Shown in pieces: positions 26,662 through 34,958 of a DNA stretch of 64,000 nucleotides. The stretch comes from Rathayibacter caricis DSM 15933. Lineage in GTDB: Bacteria > Actinomycetota > Actinomycetes > Actinomycetales > Microbacteriaceae. A program made the position numbers and the translations under genes. Each line of letters begins with the position of its first letter. Position 1 is the first letter of the stretch. The DNA is taken from positions 2,046,001 to 2,110,000 of the forward strand of contig NZ_PZPL01000001.1 in the NCBI RefSeq assembly GCF_003044275.1, written 5' to 3'. Under the pieces are notes generated by a model. It saw only the letters and a program-made list of their open reading frames with translations, searched no databases and was not told where the DNA came from.

Positions 26662-26822
26662 CCTGCAGATGGTGCGGATACCTGCAGACGGTGCGGATAC
26701 CTGCAGATGGTCCGCAGGCCTGCGGACGGTGCGGATGCCTGCAGATCGTGCGGATACCTGCAGACAGTGCGGACGGTGCGGATGCCCGCGGGTGGTGCGT
26801 GCGCCTCAGGTCGGTGCGGGGA
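26662..26822. repeat. 19-bp tandem repeat array (6 units plus 2 degenerate)
   Basis: Six consecutive 19-bp units start at 26662, 26681, 26700, 26719, 26738 and 26757. The consensus is CCTGCAGAYGGTGCGGATA; most units contain CTGCAG and GTGCGGAT. After a 9-bp partial repeat (26776-26784), two degenerate units (26785-26803, 26804-26822) follow. The period is not a multiple of three and there are no spacers, so it is neither a protein repeat nor CRISPR. It lies between the convergent 3' ends of livK and the beta-galactosidase gene. Confidence 0.85.
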
Positions 26823-26844
26823 CGGCGGATCGCACCCCGGACGA

Positions 26845-26888
26845 CACGAGGGCGCCCTCCGGACCGAGGTCCGAGGGGCGCCCTCGTG
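26845..26888 (-). terminator. Terminator of beta-galactosidase gene
   Basis: CACGAGGGCGCCC (26845-26857) pairs with GGGCGCCCTCGTG (26876-26888), and an inner CGGACC/GGTCCG stem (26860-26865, 26868-26873) extends it. It lies just past the minus-strand stop at 26900 and probably works in both directions. Confidence 0.75.
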
Positions 26889-26899
26889 ATCGTCGCGCC

Positions 26900-28966
26900 T
26901 CAGCGGGCTCGGCGCACGACCCGCACCGCACCCGCCGGCACCGTCAAAGTCCCCGACGTCTCCGCTCCCGTCAGCAGCTCCACACCCGTCGCGTCGACGG
27001 CCACGTCGTCGGCGGAGTGGTTCAGGAAGAACGCGAAGTCGGCCTCGTCGCCCTCGCGGGTCACGGTCTCGAGGCCCTCGGGGGAGAGGTCGGCCTCGAT
27101 GCTGGCGTCGCGCAGGGCGTCCTCGACGACCGAGCCGAGGTCGTCGCCGGAGAGGCGCGTGGAGACGTACCAGGAGCGGCCCTCTCCGTAGCCGTGGCGC
27201 GTGAGGGCCGGTCCGCCCGCGGCCGGTCCGCCGACGTACTCCGCCACCGCATCCGCGCCCTCGAGCACGAGCTCCTCGGCCCAGCCGGACGCCGAGGCGC
27301 CGGTGCTCAGCGCGACGGTCTCGTCGGCGTGCAGCGGCAGGAACTCGGGCACCGCCACTCCGAGGACCTCGCGGAAGGCGCCGGGGGCGCCACCGGCGTG
27401 CACCGCGTCGTTCTCGTCGACCACGCCCGAGAAGTAGGAGGCCAGGAAGGTGCCGCCCCGTCGCACGTAGTCCTCGACGTTCGCCTTCGACGTCGCGTCG
27501 ACCAGGTAGAGCGCGGGGGCGAGCACGATGTCGTAGGAGGAGAGGTCGGCGTGCGGATGCGCGAAGTCGACGCTCACCCCGCGGCGCCAGAGCTCGGTGT
27601 AGTACGCGATGACGCGCTCGCGGTGCTCGAGCTCGACGGACGGGCGCCACTCGAGGTCCTGGGCCCAGAACGACTCCCAGTCCCAGAGGATCGCGGCGCG
27701 GGCGTGCACCCGGGAGCCGAGCACCTCGGCGAGTCCGGCGAGCTCGTCGCCCAGGGCCACGACCTCCTTCCAGATCCTGCTGCCGACGCCGACGTGCGGC
27801 AGCATCGCCGAGTGGAACTTCTCGGCTCCGTAGCGCGAGGCGCGGAACTGGAAGTAGAGGATCGCGTCGGCGCCGCGGGCGAGGTGGCTCATGCTGTTGC
27901 GGGCCAGCTCGCCGGGGCGCTTGGCGATGTTGCGCGGCTGCCAGTTGACGGCCGAGGTGGAGTGCTCCATCAGGATCCACGGGGCACCGCCGGCCAGGGA
28001 CCGGGTGAGGTCGGCGTCGAGGGCGAGGAGGACGTGGTTGTCGGAGCGCTCGGCCACGAGGTAGTGGTCGTTGGCGACGAGGTCGACCTCGTCCCGCCAC
28101 TTCCACAGGTCGACCGACGGGCAGTTGGTCGCCATGAAGTTGGTGGTCACCGGCGTATCGGGGGCGAAGCGCTTGATCGCGTCGCGCTCGGCGCGGAAGC
28201 ACTCGAGCAGGGCGTCCGAGGTGAAGCGCGCGAAGTCGAGGCGCTGCGTCTGGTTCACCACGCTCGCCGAGACGCGCGGTGCGTCGATCTCGTCCCACTC
28301 GCCGTAGACCTGGCCCCAGAAGAGCGTGCCCCAGGCGCTGTTGAGCGCGTCGAGGGAGGAGTAGCGGCGCTGCAGCCAGGCACGGAACGCGCGGACGCTG
28401 TGGTCGGAGTAGTCGTCGCTGATCGGAGCGCCGTACTCGTTGTGGACGTGCCAGAGGACGACGGCGGGGTGGGAGCCGTAGCGCTCGGCGAGCCGTTCCG
28501 TCAGGGCGACGCAGGCGGCGCGGTACTCGGGTGAGCTCGGGCTCACCATGCCGCGCGATCCCCAGCCGAGGGTGACGCCCTCGCGGGTGACGGGGCGCGC
28601 CTCCGGGTACTTCTTCCAGAACCAGGCGGGGGGAGCCGCGGTCGGAGTGGCGAGGTCGACGTCGATGCCCGCGTCGTGCAGCAGGGCGATCAGCTCGTCG
28701 AGGAACGAGAAGTCGTACTCGCCCTCGCGCGGCTCGAGCAGCGCCCACGAGAAGATGCCGATGCTGACGAGGTTCACCCCGGCGCTGCGCATGAGGGCGA
28801 TGTCCTCGTCCCACACCTCGCGCGGCCACTGCTCGGGGTTGTAGTCGCCGCCGTAGCGGATCTCGGAGCGGCCGCTGAGCAGCGCCCGGCCGGGGCGGCC
28901 GAGGGCGGCGGTGCGCGGGGTCTCCGCGACCGCGTCGGCGACGGGGGAGCTGAGGTCGGTGGTCAT
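26900..28966 (-). CDS. Beta-galactosidase, glycoside hydrolase family 42
   Basis: The 688-residue enzyme hydrolyses beta-galactosides. Family 42 features are IRYGGDYNPEQWPREVWDED near the N-terminus, acid/base Glu177 in LWHVHNEYG, and nucleophile Glu334 in WILMEHSTSAVNWQ. The TIM barrel is followed by the trimerisation and C-terminal beta domains. There is no signal peptide, so it is cytoplasmic and acts on sugar imported by the divergent ABC transporter. An AAGGAGATC ribosome site precedes the ATG. A LacI-like operator lies at its expected transcription start (28986-28999). Galacto-oligosaccharides or plant galactosides are plausible substrates. Confidence 0.95.
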   Translation of the reverse strand: MTTDLSSPVADAVAETPRTAALGRPGRALLSGRSEIRYGGDYNPEQWPREVWDEDIALMRSAGVNLVSIGIFSWALLEPREGEYDFSFLDELIALLHDAGIDVDLATPTAAPPAWFWKKYPEARPVTREGVTLGWGSRGMVSPSSPEYRAACVALTERLAERYGSHPAVVLWHVHNEYGAPISDDYSDHSVRAFRAWLQRRYSSLDALNSAWGTLFWGQVYGEWDEIDAPRVSASVVNQTQRLDFARFTSDALLECFRAERDAIKRFAPDTPVTTNFMATNCPSVDLWKWRDEVDLVANDHYLVAERSDNHVLLALDADLTRSLAGGAPWILMEHSTSAVNWQPRNIAKRPGELARNSMSHLARGADAILYFQFRASRYGAEKFHSAMLPHVGVGSRIWKEVVALGDELAGLAEVLGSRVHARAAILWDWESFWAQDLEWRPSVELEHRERVIAYYTELWRRGVSVDFAHPHADLSSYDIVLAPALYLVDATSKANVEDYVRRGGTFLASYFSGVVDENDAVHAGGAPGAFREVLGVAVPEFLPLHADETVALSTGASASGWAEELVLEGADAVAEYVGGPAAGGPALTRHGYGEGRSWYVSTRLSGDDLGSVVEDALRDASIEADLSPEGLETVTREGDEADFAFFLNHSADDVAVDATGVELLTGAETSGTLTVPAGAVRVVRRAR

Positions 28967-28985
28967 GCGGAGATCTCCTTCGAAC

Positions 28986-28999
28986 TGTGTGCGCTCCCA
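28986..28999 (-). promoter_or_regulatory. LacI-type operator at beta-galactosidase promoter
   Basis: Read on the minus strand, TGGGAGCGCACACA resembles the LacI/GalR consensus around a central CG and follows directly after a -10-like TAGAAC (29005-29000). It resembles the site at 29105-29118 in the divergent promoter. Confidence 0.45.
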
Positions 29000-29075
29000 G
29001 TTCTAGCACGGGAAATCAGCGCGGCCGGAAGCAGTGCCGGCCCGAGAGCCGCCTGGATCCGCGCATTCCGTCGAG

Positions 29076-29118
29076 TTGACAGCCCTCGGTCCCGTGTGTG
29101 TAACTGTAACCGCTCACA
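29076..29118 (+). promoter_or_regulatory. Promoter and LacI-type operator of the sugar ABC operon
   Basis: A perfect -35 TTGACA (29076-29081) is followed at about 17-19 bp by a -10-like GTAACT region. TGTAACCGCTCACA (29105-29118) overlaps the expected start point. The 14-mer is a typical LacI-family half-palindrome pair around CG. The LacI regulator encoded at 32550 is the obvious candidate ligand-responsive repressor. Confidence 0.6.
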
Positions 29119-29191
29119 GGTACACCGTCGTCCACCCCTCGTCGGAGCGCCCGTGCACCACCACCACACAGCACTTCGACAAGGAGGACGA

Positions 29192-30493
29192 ATGCGCACA
29201 TCACTCCGCAGGGCCGCCATCGCGACCGCGGCCGCCGCCGCCCTGACTCTCACCGGCTGCACCGCATCCGGAGACGCCGGCGAGTCCGGCACCGTGAACC
29301 TCAACTACTGGGCCTGGGCGCCGAACCTCGAGCAGGTCGTCGACATCTGGAACGAGCAGAACCCGGACATCCAGGTCACCGTGAACAAGCAGGACGGCGG
29401 CGACCCCGCCATCACCAAGCTGCTCACGGCGATCAAGGCCGGCAGCGGCGCTCCCGATCTGATCCAGGCCGAGTACCAGAAGATCCCGACCCTGGTCTCC
29501 TCCGACGCGCTCGCCGACATCTCCGGCTCCGTCTCGGACGACCTGGCCGGCGAGTACTCCGAGGGCGTCTGGAACTCGGTCACCCTCGGCGGCGACGCGG
29601 TCTACGCGATCCCGCAGGACTCGGGCCCGATGATGGCCTACTACCGCACCGACATCCTCGACAGCCTCGGCCTCGCCGTCCCGACCACCTGGGACGAGTA
29701 CGCCGAGGTGGCGCGCGCCGTCCACGCGGCCGACCCGACGAAGTACCTCGGCACCTTCTCGGCCAACGACGCGGGCTGGTTCACCGGCCTCGCGCAGCAG
29801 GCCGGAGCCTCCTGGTGGTCCATCGACGACCAGAGCTGGGGCGTCGACATCGACGCCGGTCCGACCGAGCAGGTCGCCGAGTACTGGGGCGGACTGGTCG
29901 AGGAGGGCGCCATCGACAACAAGCCGATGTACACGCCCGAGTGGAACGCCGGACTCAACGACGGCTCGCAGGTCGGCTGGATCAGCTCGGTCTGGGCGCC
30001 CGGCGTCCTCGGCGGCAACGCCCCCGACACCGCCGGTCTCTGGACCGCGGCGACGCTCCCGCAGTGGGACGCCTCCGCACCCTCGAACGGCAACTGGGGC
30101 GGCTCGAGCACGGCCGTCACCACCCAGTCCGACCACGTCGAGGCGGCCGTCGAGTTCGCCACCTGGCTGAACAGCGACCCGGAGGCCGTCGCCGCTCTGG
30201 CCGACATCTCGGGCGTCTACCCGGCCGCGACCGAGGCCGCCGCCGACGCGCTGACTACCTCTCCCGAGTTCTTCAGCCAGCAGGCCGACTTCTACGACAT
30301 CGCGTCGGAGGCGGCGGGCTCGGTGTCCAGCTTCACCTACGGCCCGAACGTGAACGTCGCGTTCAGCGCCTACAACGACGAGTTCGCCAAGGCCGCTGAC
30401 GCGAGGACCCGCCAGGCCTTCGTCGACGCGGTCGCCGAGATGCAGTCGATCACCACGGACGACCTGGTCTCCAGCGGCTTCTCCGTGAACTGA
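29192..30493 (+). CDS. Sugar ABC transporter substrate-binding lipoprotein
   Basis: This 433-residue family 1 extracellular solute-binding protein has a lipobox LTLTGC (Cys23) and typical segments NLNYWAWAPNLEQVVDIWNE, DLIQAEYQKIPTL and GDAVYAIPQDSGPMMAYYR. It should bind a galactoside outside the membrane and deliver it to the two permeases downstream. The ATG at 29192 is chosen because of the AAGGAGG site at 29181-29187 and the signal peptide; the frame is open far upstream. No ATPase gene is in the operon, so a shared MsmK/UgpC-type ATPase encoded elsewhere is likely. Confidence 0.93.
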   Translation: MRTSLRRAAIATAAAAALTLTGCTASGDAGESGTVNLNYWAWAPNLEQVVDIWNEQNPDIQVTVNKQDGGDPAITKLLTAIKAGSGAPDLIQAEYQKIPTLVSSDALADISGSVSDDLAGEYSEGVWNSVTLGGDAVYAIPQDSGPMMAYYRTDILDSLGLAVPTTWDEYAEVARAVHAADPTKYLGTFSANDAGWFTGLAQQAGASWWSIDDQSWGVDIDAGPTEQVAEYWGGLVEEGAIDNKPMYTPEWNAGLNDGSQVGWISSVWAPGVLGGNAPDTAGLWTAATLPQWDASAPSNGNWGGSSTAVTTQSDHVEAAVEFATWLNSDPEAVAALADISGVYPAATEAAADALTTSPEFFSQQADFYDIASEAAGSVSSFTYGPNVNVAFSAYNDEFAKAADARTRQAFVDAVAEMQSITTDDLVSSGFSVN

Positions 30494-30601
30494 CGGTGAC
30501 GGAGGCGGGGTCCCCCGGCCCCGCCTCCGCACTGTCCCCTCCCGTGCAGCGGCATCCCTCCTGCACGCGCAGACCCCCAGCAAGCAGGACGAGGACCAGC
30601 G

Positions 30602-31594
30602 ATGACCGCTCCCACGATCACCCGAGCACCGGACGGCTCCGTCTCGTCGAACCGCTCGAGCCGCCCCGCCGCCCGCCGCTCCGGCCGCTCCGGCTGGCGC
30701 TCGCGGGTCGGCATCCCCTACGCGATGCTCGCCCCCGGCATCGTGCTCTTCGTCGCCTTCATGGCGGCGCCCATCGTCTACACGCTCTTCCTCAGCTTCC
30801 AGAAGCGCCAGGTGACCGGCCTGGGCCTGGGCTCGGGAGCGCAGACGCAGGTCTTCGCCGGCGTCGAGAACTACGTCTCGGCCCTGTCCGACCCCGAGTT
30901 CGGCGCGAGCGTCGGCCGGGTCCTGCTCTACGGCCTCATCCTCATCCCGTGCATGCTCGGCCTCGCGCTGCTGTTCGCGCTGCTGCTCGACTCGCAGCGC
31001 ACCCGCGCGGTCGGCTTCTCGCGGATCTCGATCTTCCTGCCCTACGCGGTGCCCGCCGTGATCAGCTCGCTGCTCTGGGGCTTCCTCTACCTGCCCGCGG
31101 TCAGCCCCTTCTACTACGTGTTCGAGCGGCTCGGGTGGGACGCCCCGAGTCTGCTCTCCTCCGGCGCCGTCATTTTCGGCATCGCGAACATCGCGCTCTG
31201 GGGCGGCGTCGGCTTCAACATGATCGTCATCTACACCTCCCTGAAGGCGGTGCCGTCGGACATCTACGAGGCGGCCAGGATCGACGGCGCGAGCGAGGTG
31301 CAGATCGCCCTGCGCATCAAGATCCCGATCCTCGCGCCGGCCCTGGTGATGACCGCGCTGTTCTCGATGGTCGCGACGCTCCAGGTGTTCGCCGAGCCGA
31401 CCACCCTGCGCCCGTTGACCAACAGCCTCTCGACGAGCTGGTCCCCGCTCATGCTCGTCTACCGCGACGCGTTCACCCGCGACGACATCTACTCCGCTGC
31501 GGCGACCTCCGTCGTGATCGCCCTGGCCACCTTCATCGTCTCCTTCCTCTTCCTCCGGGTCGTGCAGAAGCGAGCCTTCGGACAGGAGGACTGA
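30602..31594 (+). CDS. Sugar ABC transporter permease (LacF/MalF type)
   Basis: The 330-residue inner-membrane permease has six or so transmembrane segments beginning at GIPYAMLAPGIVLFVAFMAA. The ATPase-contacting EAA loop is YEAARIDGASEVQIALRIKI. It pairs with the permease at 31598 to form the channel for the sugar bound by the 29192 product. The N-terminal ~40 residues are Ser/Arg-rich and cytoplasmic. The gap to the downstream permease is 3 bp. Confidence 0.94.
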   Translation: MTAPTITRAPDGSVSSNRSSRPAARRSGRSGWRSRVGIPYAMLAPGIVLFVAFMAAPIVYTLFLSFQKRQVTGLGLGSGAQTQVFAGVENYVSALSDPEFGASVGRVLLYGLILIPCMLGLALLFALLLDSQRTRAVGFSRISIFLPYAVPAVISSLLWGFLYLPAVSPFYYVFERLGWDAPSLLSSGAVIFGIANIALWGGVGFNMIVIYTSLKAVPSDIYEAARIDGASEVQIALRIKIPILAPALVMTALFSMVATLQVFAEPTTLRPLTNSLSTSWSPLMLVYRDAFTRDDIYSAAATSVVIALATFIVSFLFLRVVQKRAFGQED

Positions 31595-31597
31595 TCC

Positions 31598-32500
31598 ATG
31601 ACCGCTCTCGCCCCCCGCCTCGGCACCGCCGCTCCCTCGCGGCGCCCGTCCCACTCGCCCCTCGCCCGTCGCGAGCGGCCGAGCATCCTCTCGACCGGGA
31701 TCCTCCTGGTCGGCGCGGTCTACTGCCTCTTCCCCGTCTTCTGGGTGCTGATGGCGTCCACGAAGGACGGCGGCGAGCTGTTCTCGACGTTCACCCTCGC
31801 CCCCAGCACGCACCTCGTCGACAACATCGTCGCGCTGACCTCGTACCGTGACGGGCTCTTCTGGCGCTGGATGCTGAACACCGCGCTCTACGCGGGGCTC
31901 GGCGCGATCGCCTCGACCTGGATCTCGGCGCTCTCGGGCTACGTGCTCGCGAAGTTCGAGTTCCCGGGCAAGAAGGTCGTCTTCAACGTCCTGCTGATGG
32001 GCGTGCTCGTCCCGGGCGTGATCCTCGCCATCCCGCAGTACTTCCTGCTCGCCAACGTGGGCCTGACCAACACCTTCTGGGGAGTGCTGCTCCCGCAGAT
32101 CATCAGCCCCTACGGCATCTACCTGGCCCGGATCTACGCCGCGGCGGCCGTGCCGACCGACGTGATCGAGGCGGCCCGGACCGAGGGCGCGAGGGAGATG
32201 TACATCTTCACCCGCATCGCGACGCCGATGCTGCTCCCGGGACTGGTGACGATCTTCCTCTTCCAGTTCGTCGCGATCTGGAACAACTTCATGCTGCCGT
32301 ACATCATGCTCGGCAACGACGAGCTGTTCCCCCTCACCGTGGGTCTGAACGGCCTGCTGAACCAGGGTGCGTCGGCGCCCTCGCTGTACACGCTGGTGAT
32401 CACAGGAGCCCTGCTCTCGGTCATCCCGCTGATCGCGATCTTCCTGGTCCTGCAGCGGTTCTGGAAGGTCGATCTCGCCGCCGGCGCGGTGAAGGCGTGA
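31598..32500 (+). CDS. Sugar ABC transporter permease (LacG/MalG type)
   Basis: This 300-residue permease is the second channel subunit, with transmembrane segments starting at ILLVGAVYCLFPVFWVLMAS and the EAA loop VIEAARTEGAREMYIFTRIA. The C-terminal segment FWKVDLAAGAVKA is typical of MalG-type subunits. It ends the transporter operon, and the regulator gene begins 50 bp downstream from its own promoter. Confidence 0.94.
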   Translation: MTALAPRLGTAAPSRRPSHSPLARRERPSILSTGILLVGAVYCLFPVFWVLMASTKDGGELFSTFTLAPSTHLVDNIVALTSYRDGLFWRWMLNTALYAGLGAIASTWISALSGYVLAKFEFPGKKVVFNVLLMGVLVPGVILAIPQYFLLANVGLTNTFWGVLLPQIISPYGIYLARIYAAAAVPTDVIEAARTEGAREMYIFTRIATPMLLPGLVTIFLFQFVAIWNNFMLPYIMLGNDELFPLTVGLNGLLNQGASAPSLYTLVITGALLSVIPLIAIFLVLQRFWKVDLAAGAVKA

Positions 32501-32537
32501 TCTCCGGCGAGCCGCGGGCGGCGGACGGCCCGAGCCC

Positions 32538-32543
32538 TAAGCT
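32538..32543 (+). promoter_or_regulatory. Leaderless promoter -10 of lacI-family gene
   Basis: TAAGCT is followed by 6 nt and the GTG at 32550, with no ribosome site, so the repressor appears to have its own leaderless promoter. Confidence 0.5.
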
Positions 32544-32549
32544 GGCCGG

Positions 32550-33563
32550 GTGACCACCGCCTCCGGCCGCCAGAGACCGACGATCGAGCACGTCGCGCTG
32601 GAGGCGGGAGTCTCCCGCGGCACCGTCTCGCGCGTCCTCAACGGCGGCAAGTGGGTCAGTCCGGATGCGAAGACCGCCGTCGAGACGGCGATCAAGAAGA
32701 CCGGCTACCGGGTGAACCCCCACGCCCGCAGCCTCGCGACGAACCGCACGAACTCGGTGGCGTTCCTCCTGACCGAGGAGCACCAGCTGCTGTTCGAGGA
32801 CCCGAACTTCTCGACGCTGCTGACCGGCACCGCCGCGGCGCTCGCCGACCGCGACGTCTCGCTCGTGCTGATCATGGCGGGCAACGTGTCCGAGCAGAAG
32901 CGGGCTCTCGCCTACCTCGGCGCGGGGCACGTCGACGGCGTGCTGCTCGTCTCGGCGCACGGCGGCCAGGGGCTGCTGCGCGAGATCCAGGACCTCGCGG
33001 TCCCGGCGATCGCGTGCGGCATCCCGCTGGGCTACGAGAAGCGGATGGGCTACGTCGCCGCGGACGACGAGGAGGGCGCGCGCGAGATGGTCGCGTACCT
33101 CCGCTCCCGAGGGCGCACGCGCGTCGCCACGATCGCCGGCCCGCCCGACATGCCGGGCGGCCTCGTGCGCCTGGCCGGCTACCGCCGCGAGCTGGGCGAG
33201 GAGTACGACGAGGGCCTCGTCCGCTACGGCGACTACAGCCGGGCGAGCGGCGACCGCGCGATGACGGAGCTCCTCCGCGACCGCCCCGACGTCGACGCCG
33301 TCTTCGCGGCGAACGACCGGATGGCGGCCGGAGCGATCGACGCGCTGCTGCGCTCCGGCAGGCGGGTGCCGGAGGACGTCGCCGTGGGCGGCTTCGACGA
33401 CTCGAGCGTCGCGGTGTCGACCGAGCCCGCGCTGACCACGATGCGCCAGCCGTTCGGCCGCATCAGCGCCGAGATGGTCCGGCTGCTGCTGCAGAGCATC
33501 GCGGGGGAGAAGCCCGCCGCGATCATCCTGCCCACCGAACTGATCGAGCGCGCGTCCGCCTGA
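32550..33563 (+). CDS. LacI-family transcriptional regulator
   Basis: The 337-residue repressor has an N-terminal helix-turn-helix and hinge (TIEHVALEAGVSRGTVSRVL, then KKTGYRVNPHARSLAT). A periplasmic-binding-like sensor domain follows (VDGVLLVSAHGGQG; FAANDRMAAGAIDALLRSG; VAVGGFDDSSVAVSTEPALT). By position it should control the galactoside transporter and beta-galactosidase, and two LacI-like sites lie in their shared promoter region. The inducer is probably a galactoside. Confidence 0.93.
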   Translation: MTTASGRQRPTIEHVALEAGVSRGTVSRVLNGGKWVSPDAKTAVETAIKKTGYRVNPHARSLATNRTNSVAFLLTEEHQLLFEDPNFSTLLTGTAAALADRDVSLVLIMAGNVSEQKRALAYLGAGHVDGVLLVSAHGGQGLLREIQDLAVPAIACGIPLGYEKRMGYVAADDEEGAREMVAYLRSRGRTRVATIAGPPDMPGGLVRLAGYRRELGEEYDEGLVRYGDYSRASGDRAMTELLRDRPDVDAVFAANDRMAAGAIDALLRSGRRVPEDVAVGGFDDSSVAVSTEPALTTMRQPFGRISAEMVRLLLQSIAGEKPAAIILPTELIERASA

Positions 33564-33597
33564 CGGGGACGCGCGCTCGAGGGCCGTGCGGGAAGCT

Positions 33598-33801
33598 CTA
33601 GGAGGCGCGCAGCAGCTCGGCCTCCTGGGCGAGGCGGTACGTCACGAACGAGCGGCTGTAGCTGCTCCGCTTGCCGCCGCGGGTCTCGGCGATGACGACC
33701 TGGGCGTACACGCCGACGACCGACCAGCGCTCGTAGTCGCCGATCGCTCCGGTGCCGAAGACGGCGCCGAGGGCGACGGGGGCGGGGGTGTAGCTCTTCA
33801 T
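33598..33801 (-). CDS. Small protein of unknown function (67 aa)
   Basis: A 67-residue product starting MKSYTPAPVALGAVFGTGAI, rich in Tyr, Arg and Ser, with no clear membrane segment or known motif. The ATG at 33801 is preceded by a good AAGGAG site about 7 nt upstream, which supports translation. A longer frame from 33840 lacks such a site. It sits alone, convergent with the lacI-family gene. The cognate transcript may start near the A/T-rich TAATTTT at about 33940-33950. I do not recognise it. Confidence 0.55.
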   Translation of the reverse strand: MKSYTPAPVALGAVFGTGAIGDYERWSVVGVYAQVVIAETRGGKRSSYSRSFVTYRLAQEAELLRAS

Positions 33802-34035
33802 GCGCGGCTCCTTCGAACGGGGTCGAGCGGCGGGGGCCACCGCCCGGGCGGTGTCGTCCGTCGGGCTGCGACCGGAAGGTGCCTCCCATCAGGAGGAACG
33901 TGCTCGGTGCGCCCCGCCGGGGTGACGTCTCGTGTCCCCAAAATTACGGCACCGGCCCTGCCGATCTGGCCCTCCGATGAGGGGTGCCGCGGCGGAGAGA
34001 TCCTCGTCTGTCGCGGATCGACGGTGCGGCGACGA

Positions 34036-34878
34036 TCAGCTCCAGTCACAGAAGTCCGAGGCGATGAACTCGTACAGCTCGCCGCGCACGTCGTCGCTCA
34101 CGCCGATCGGCACGACGCCCTCGGCGCCGCCCTCCAGAGCGACGACGACCGGGAAGAAGGTGCCGCGCTTGTCCTCGGCGACGGTGTGGGTGCTGCAGTT
34201 CACGGGCACGATCGCGAGATCCAGCACGAGCGGGTCCGAGTCGGCGTCGAGTCGCGCGTCCACCGGCCACACGTCACCGGAAGCGGGACGGAGCAGGATC
34301 GTGCCGCGCACCTCCGGGATCCGCACCGTGCCGGGGGCCCCCGTCGGAGTCAGCGTCAGGGCGAGGTGCGCGACGGGCCCGCCGGGTTCCTGCGTGACGG
34401 TCACCTCGTCGGCGGCCTCGATCGTCACCACCTCGGCGAGCCGCTGGGCGAGGCAGTCCTCGTCGTGCACCCGGGCGAGGGTGCCGAACGGGTCCTCGGG
34501 CTCGACGACGGCGGTCCCCGAGGCGTCCGCGGTCGTCCAGGCGAGCCGGATGCGGCCCTCGGAGTCGTCGCCGGCGCAGTCCGGCTCGGGCAGCTGGAGG
34601 CGCAGAGCCGTGGTCGTGCCGGCCCGCACGCGGGTGGGCCGCGGCGTCCAGGCGGGATCGACGAAGGCGGGGGAGTCCAGTCGCGCCTCCCAGACCTCCA
34701 GCGCCTCGTCGCCGTCGTTGGCCACGAGCACCTCGAGCCGTCTCGGGCCGTAGTCGTCCCGGTTCTGGCGGATGCTCACCGAGACGCCGTCGGGCAGTGC
34801 GGAGGTGGGAGCGGGTTCGCATCCCGTGAGCAGCGTCGCGAGCAGCGCGGTCGTCACGGCCGCGGCGGTGCGTCTCAT
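34036..34878 (-). CDS. Predicted lipoprotein of unknown function
   Basis: This 280-residue exported protein has a lipobox LLTGC (Cys20) after a short basic N-terminus (MRRTAAAVTTALLATLL). It continues with beta-rich sequence and several conserved-looking Cys residues (PEPDC, HDEDC, VNCST, SDFCDW) that could form disulfides. The ATG at 34878 is chosen because of the GAGGAGG ribosome site 6-12 nt upstream. It lies downstream of livF, beyond a terminator hairpin. No catalytic motif is evident; function unknown. Confidence 0.75.
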   Translation of the reverse strand: MRRTAAAVTTALLATLLTGCEPAPTSALPDGVSVSIRQNRDDYGPRRLEVLVANDGDEALEVWEARLDSPAFVDPAWTPRPTRVRAGTTTALRLQLPEPDCAGDDSEGRIRLAWTTADASGTAVVEPEDPFGTLARVHDEDCLAQRLAEVVTIEAADEVTVTQEPGGPVAHLALTLTPTGAPGTVRIPEVRGTILLRPASGDVWPVDARLDADSDPLVLDLAIVPVNCSTHTVAEDKRGTFFPVVVALEGGAEGVVPIGVSDDVRGELYEFIASDFCDWS

Positions 34879-34903
34879 CCGGTGCCTCCTCACAGGGGGG
34901 CGA

Positions 34904-34944
34904 CGAGGGCCCGCCGCCACCTCGCGGCGGACGACGGGCCCTCG
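34904..34944 (-). terminator. Terminator of the livHMGF operon
   Basis: CGAGGGCCC (34904-34912) pairs with GGGCCCTCG (34936-34944), with an alternative or inner stem CCGCCGC/GCGGCGG (34911-34917, 34924-34930). It lies between the livF stop and the downstream lipoprotein gene. Confidence 0.7.
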
Positions 34945-34958
34945 GCTGGGCGGAGGCG

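Noticed and set aside
26662..26822. Repeat array considered as a CRISPR
   Set aside because: The 19-bp units are directly abutting with no spacers and no cas genes are in the window.
26400..29009. Long minus-strand frame covering the tandem repeat and running alongside the beta-galactosidase gene in another frame
   Set aside because: It is out of frame with the GH42 enzyme, and the part crossing the 19-bp repeats changes frame every unit, so it has no protein-like periodicity.
29201..31813. Minus-strand open frame of 870 codons opposite the sugar-binding protein and permease
   Set aside because: Composition is highly charged and repetitive, and it overlaps three clearly coding genes. It is a codon-position artefact of high GC.
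33233..33889. Minus-strand frame of 218 codons spanning the 3' end of the lacI-type gene
   Set aside because: It overlaps the regulator antisense and lacks a ribosome site. Only the 67-codon frame at 33598-33801 in a different phase has a good start.
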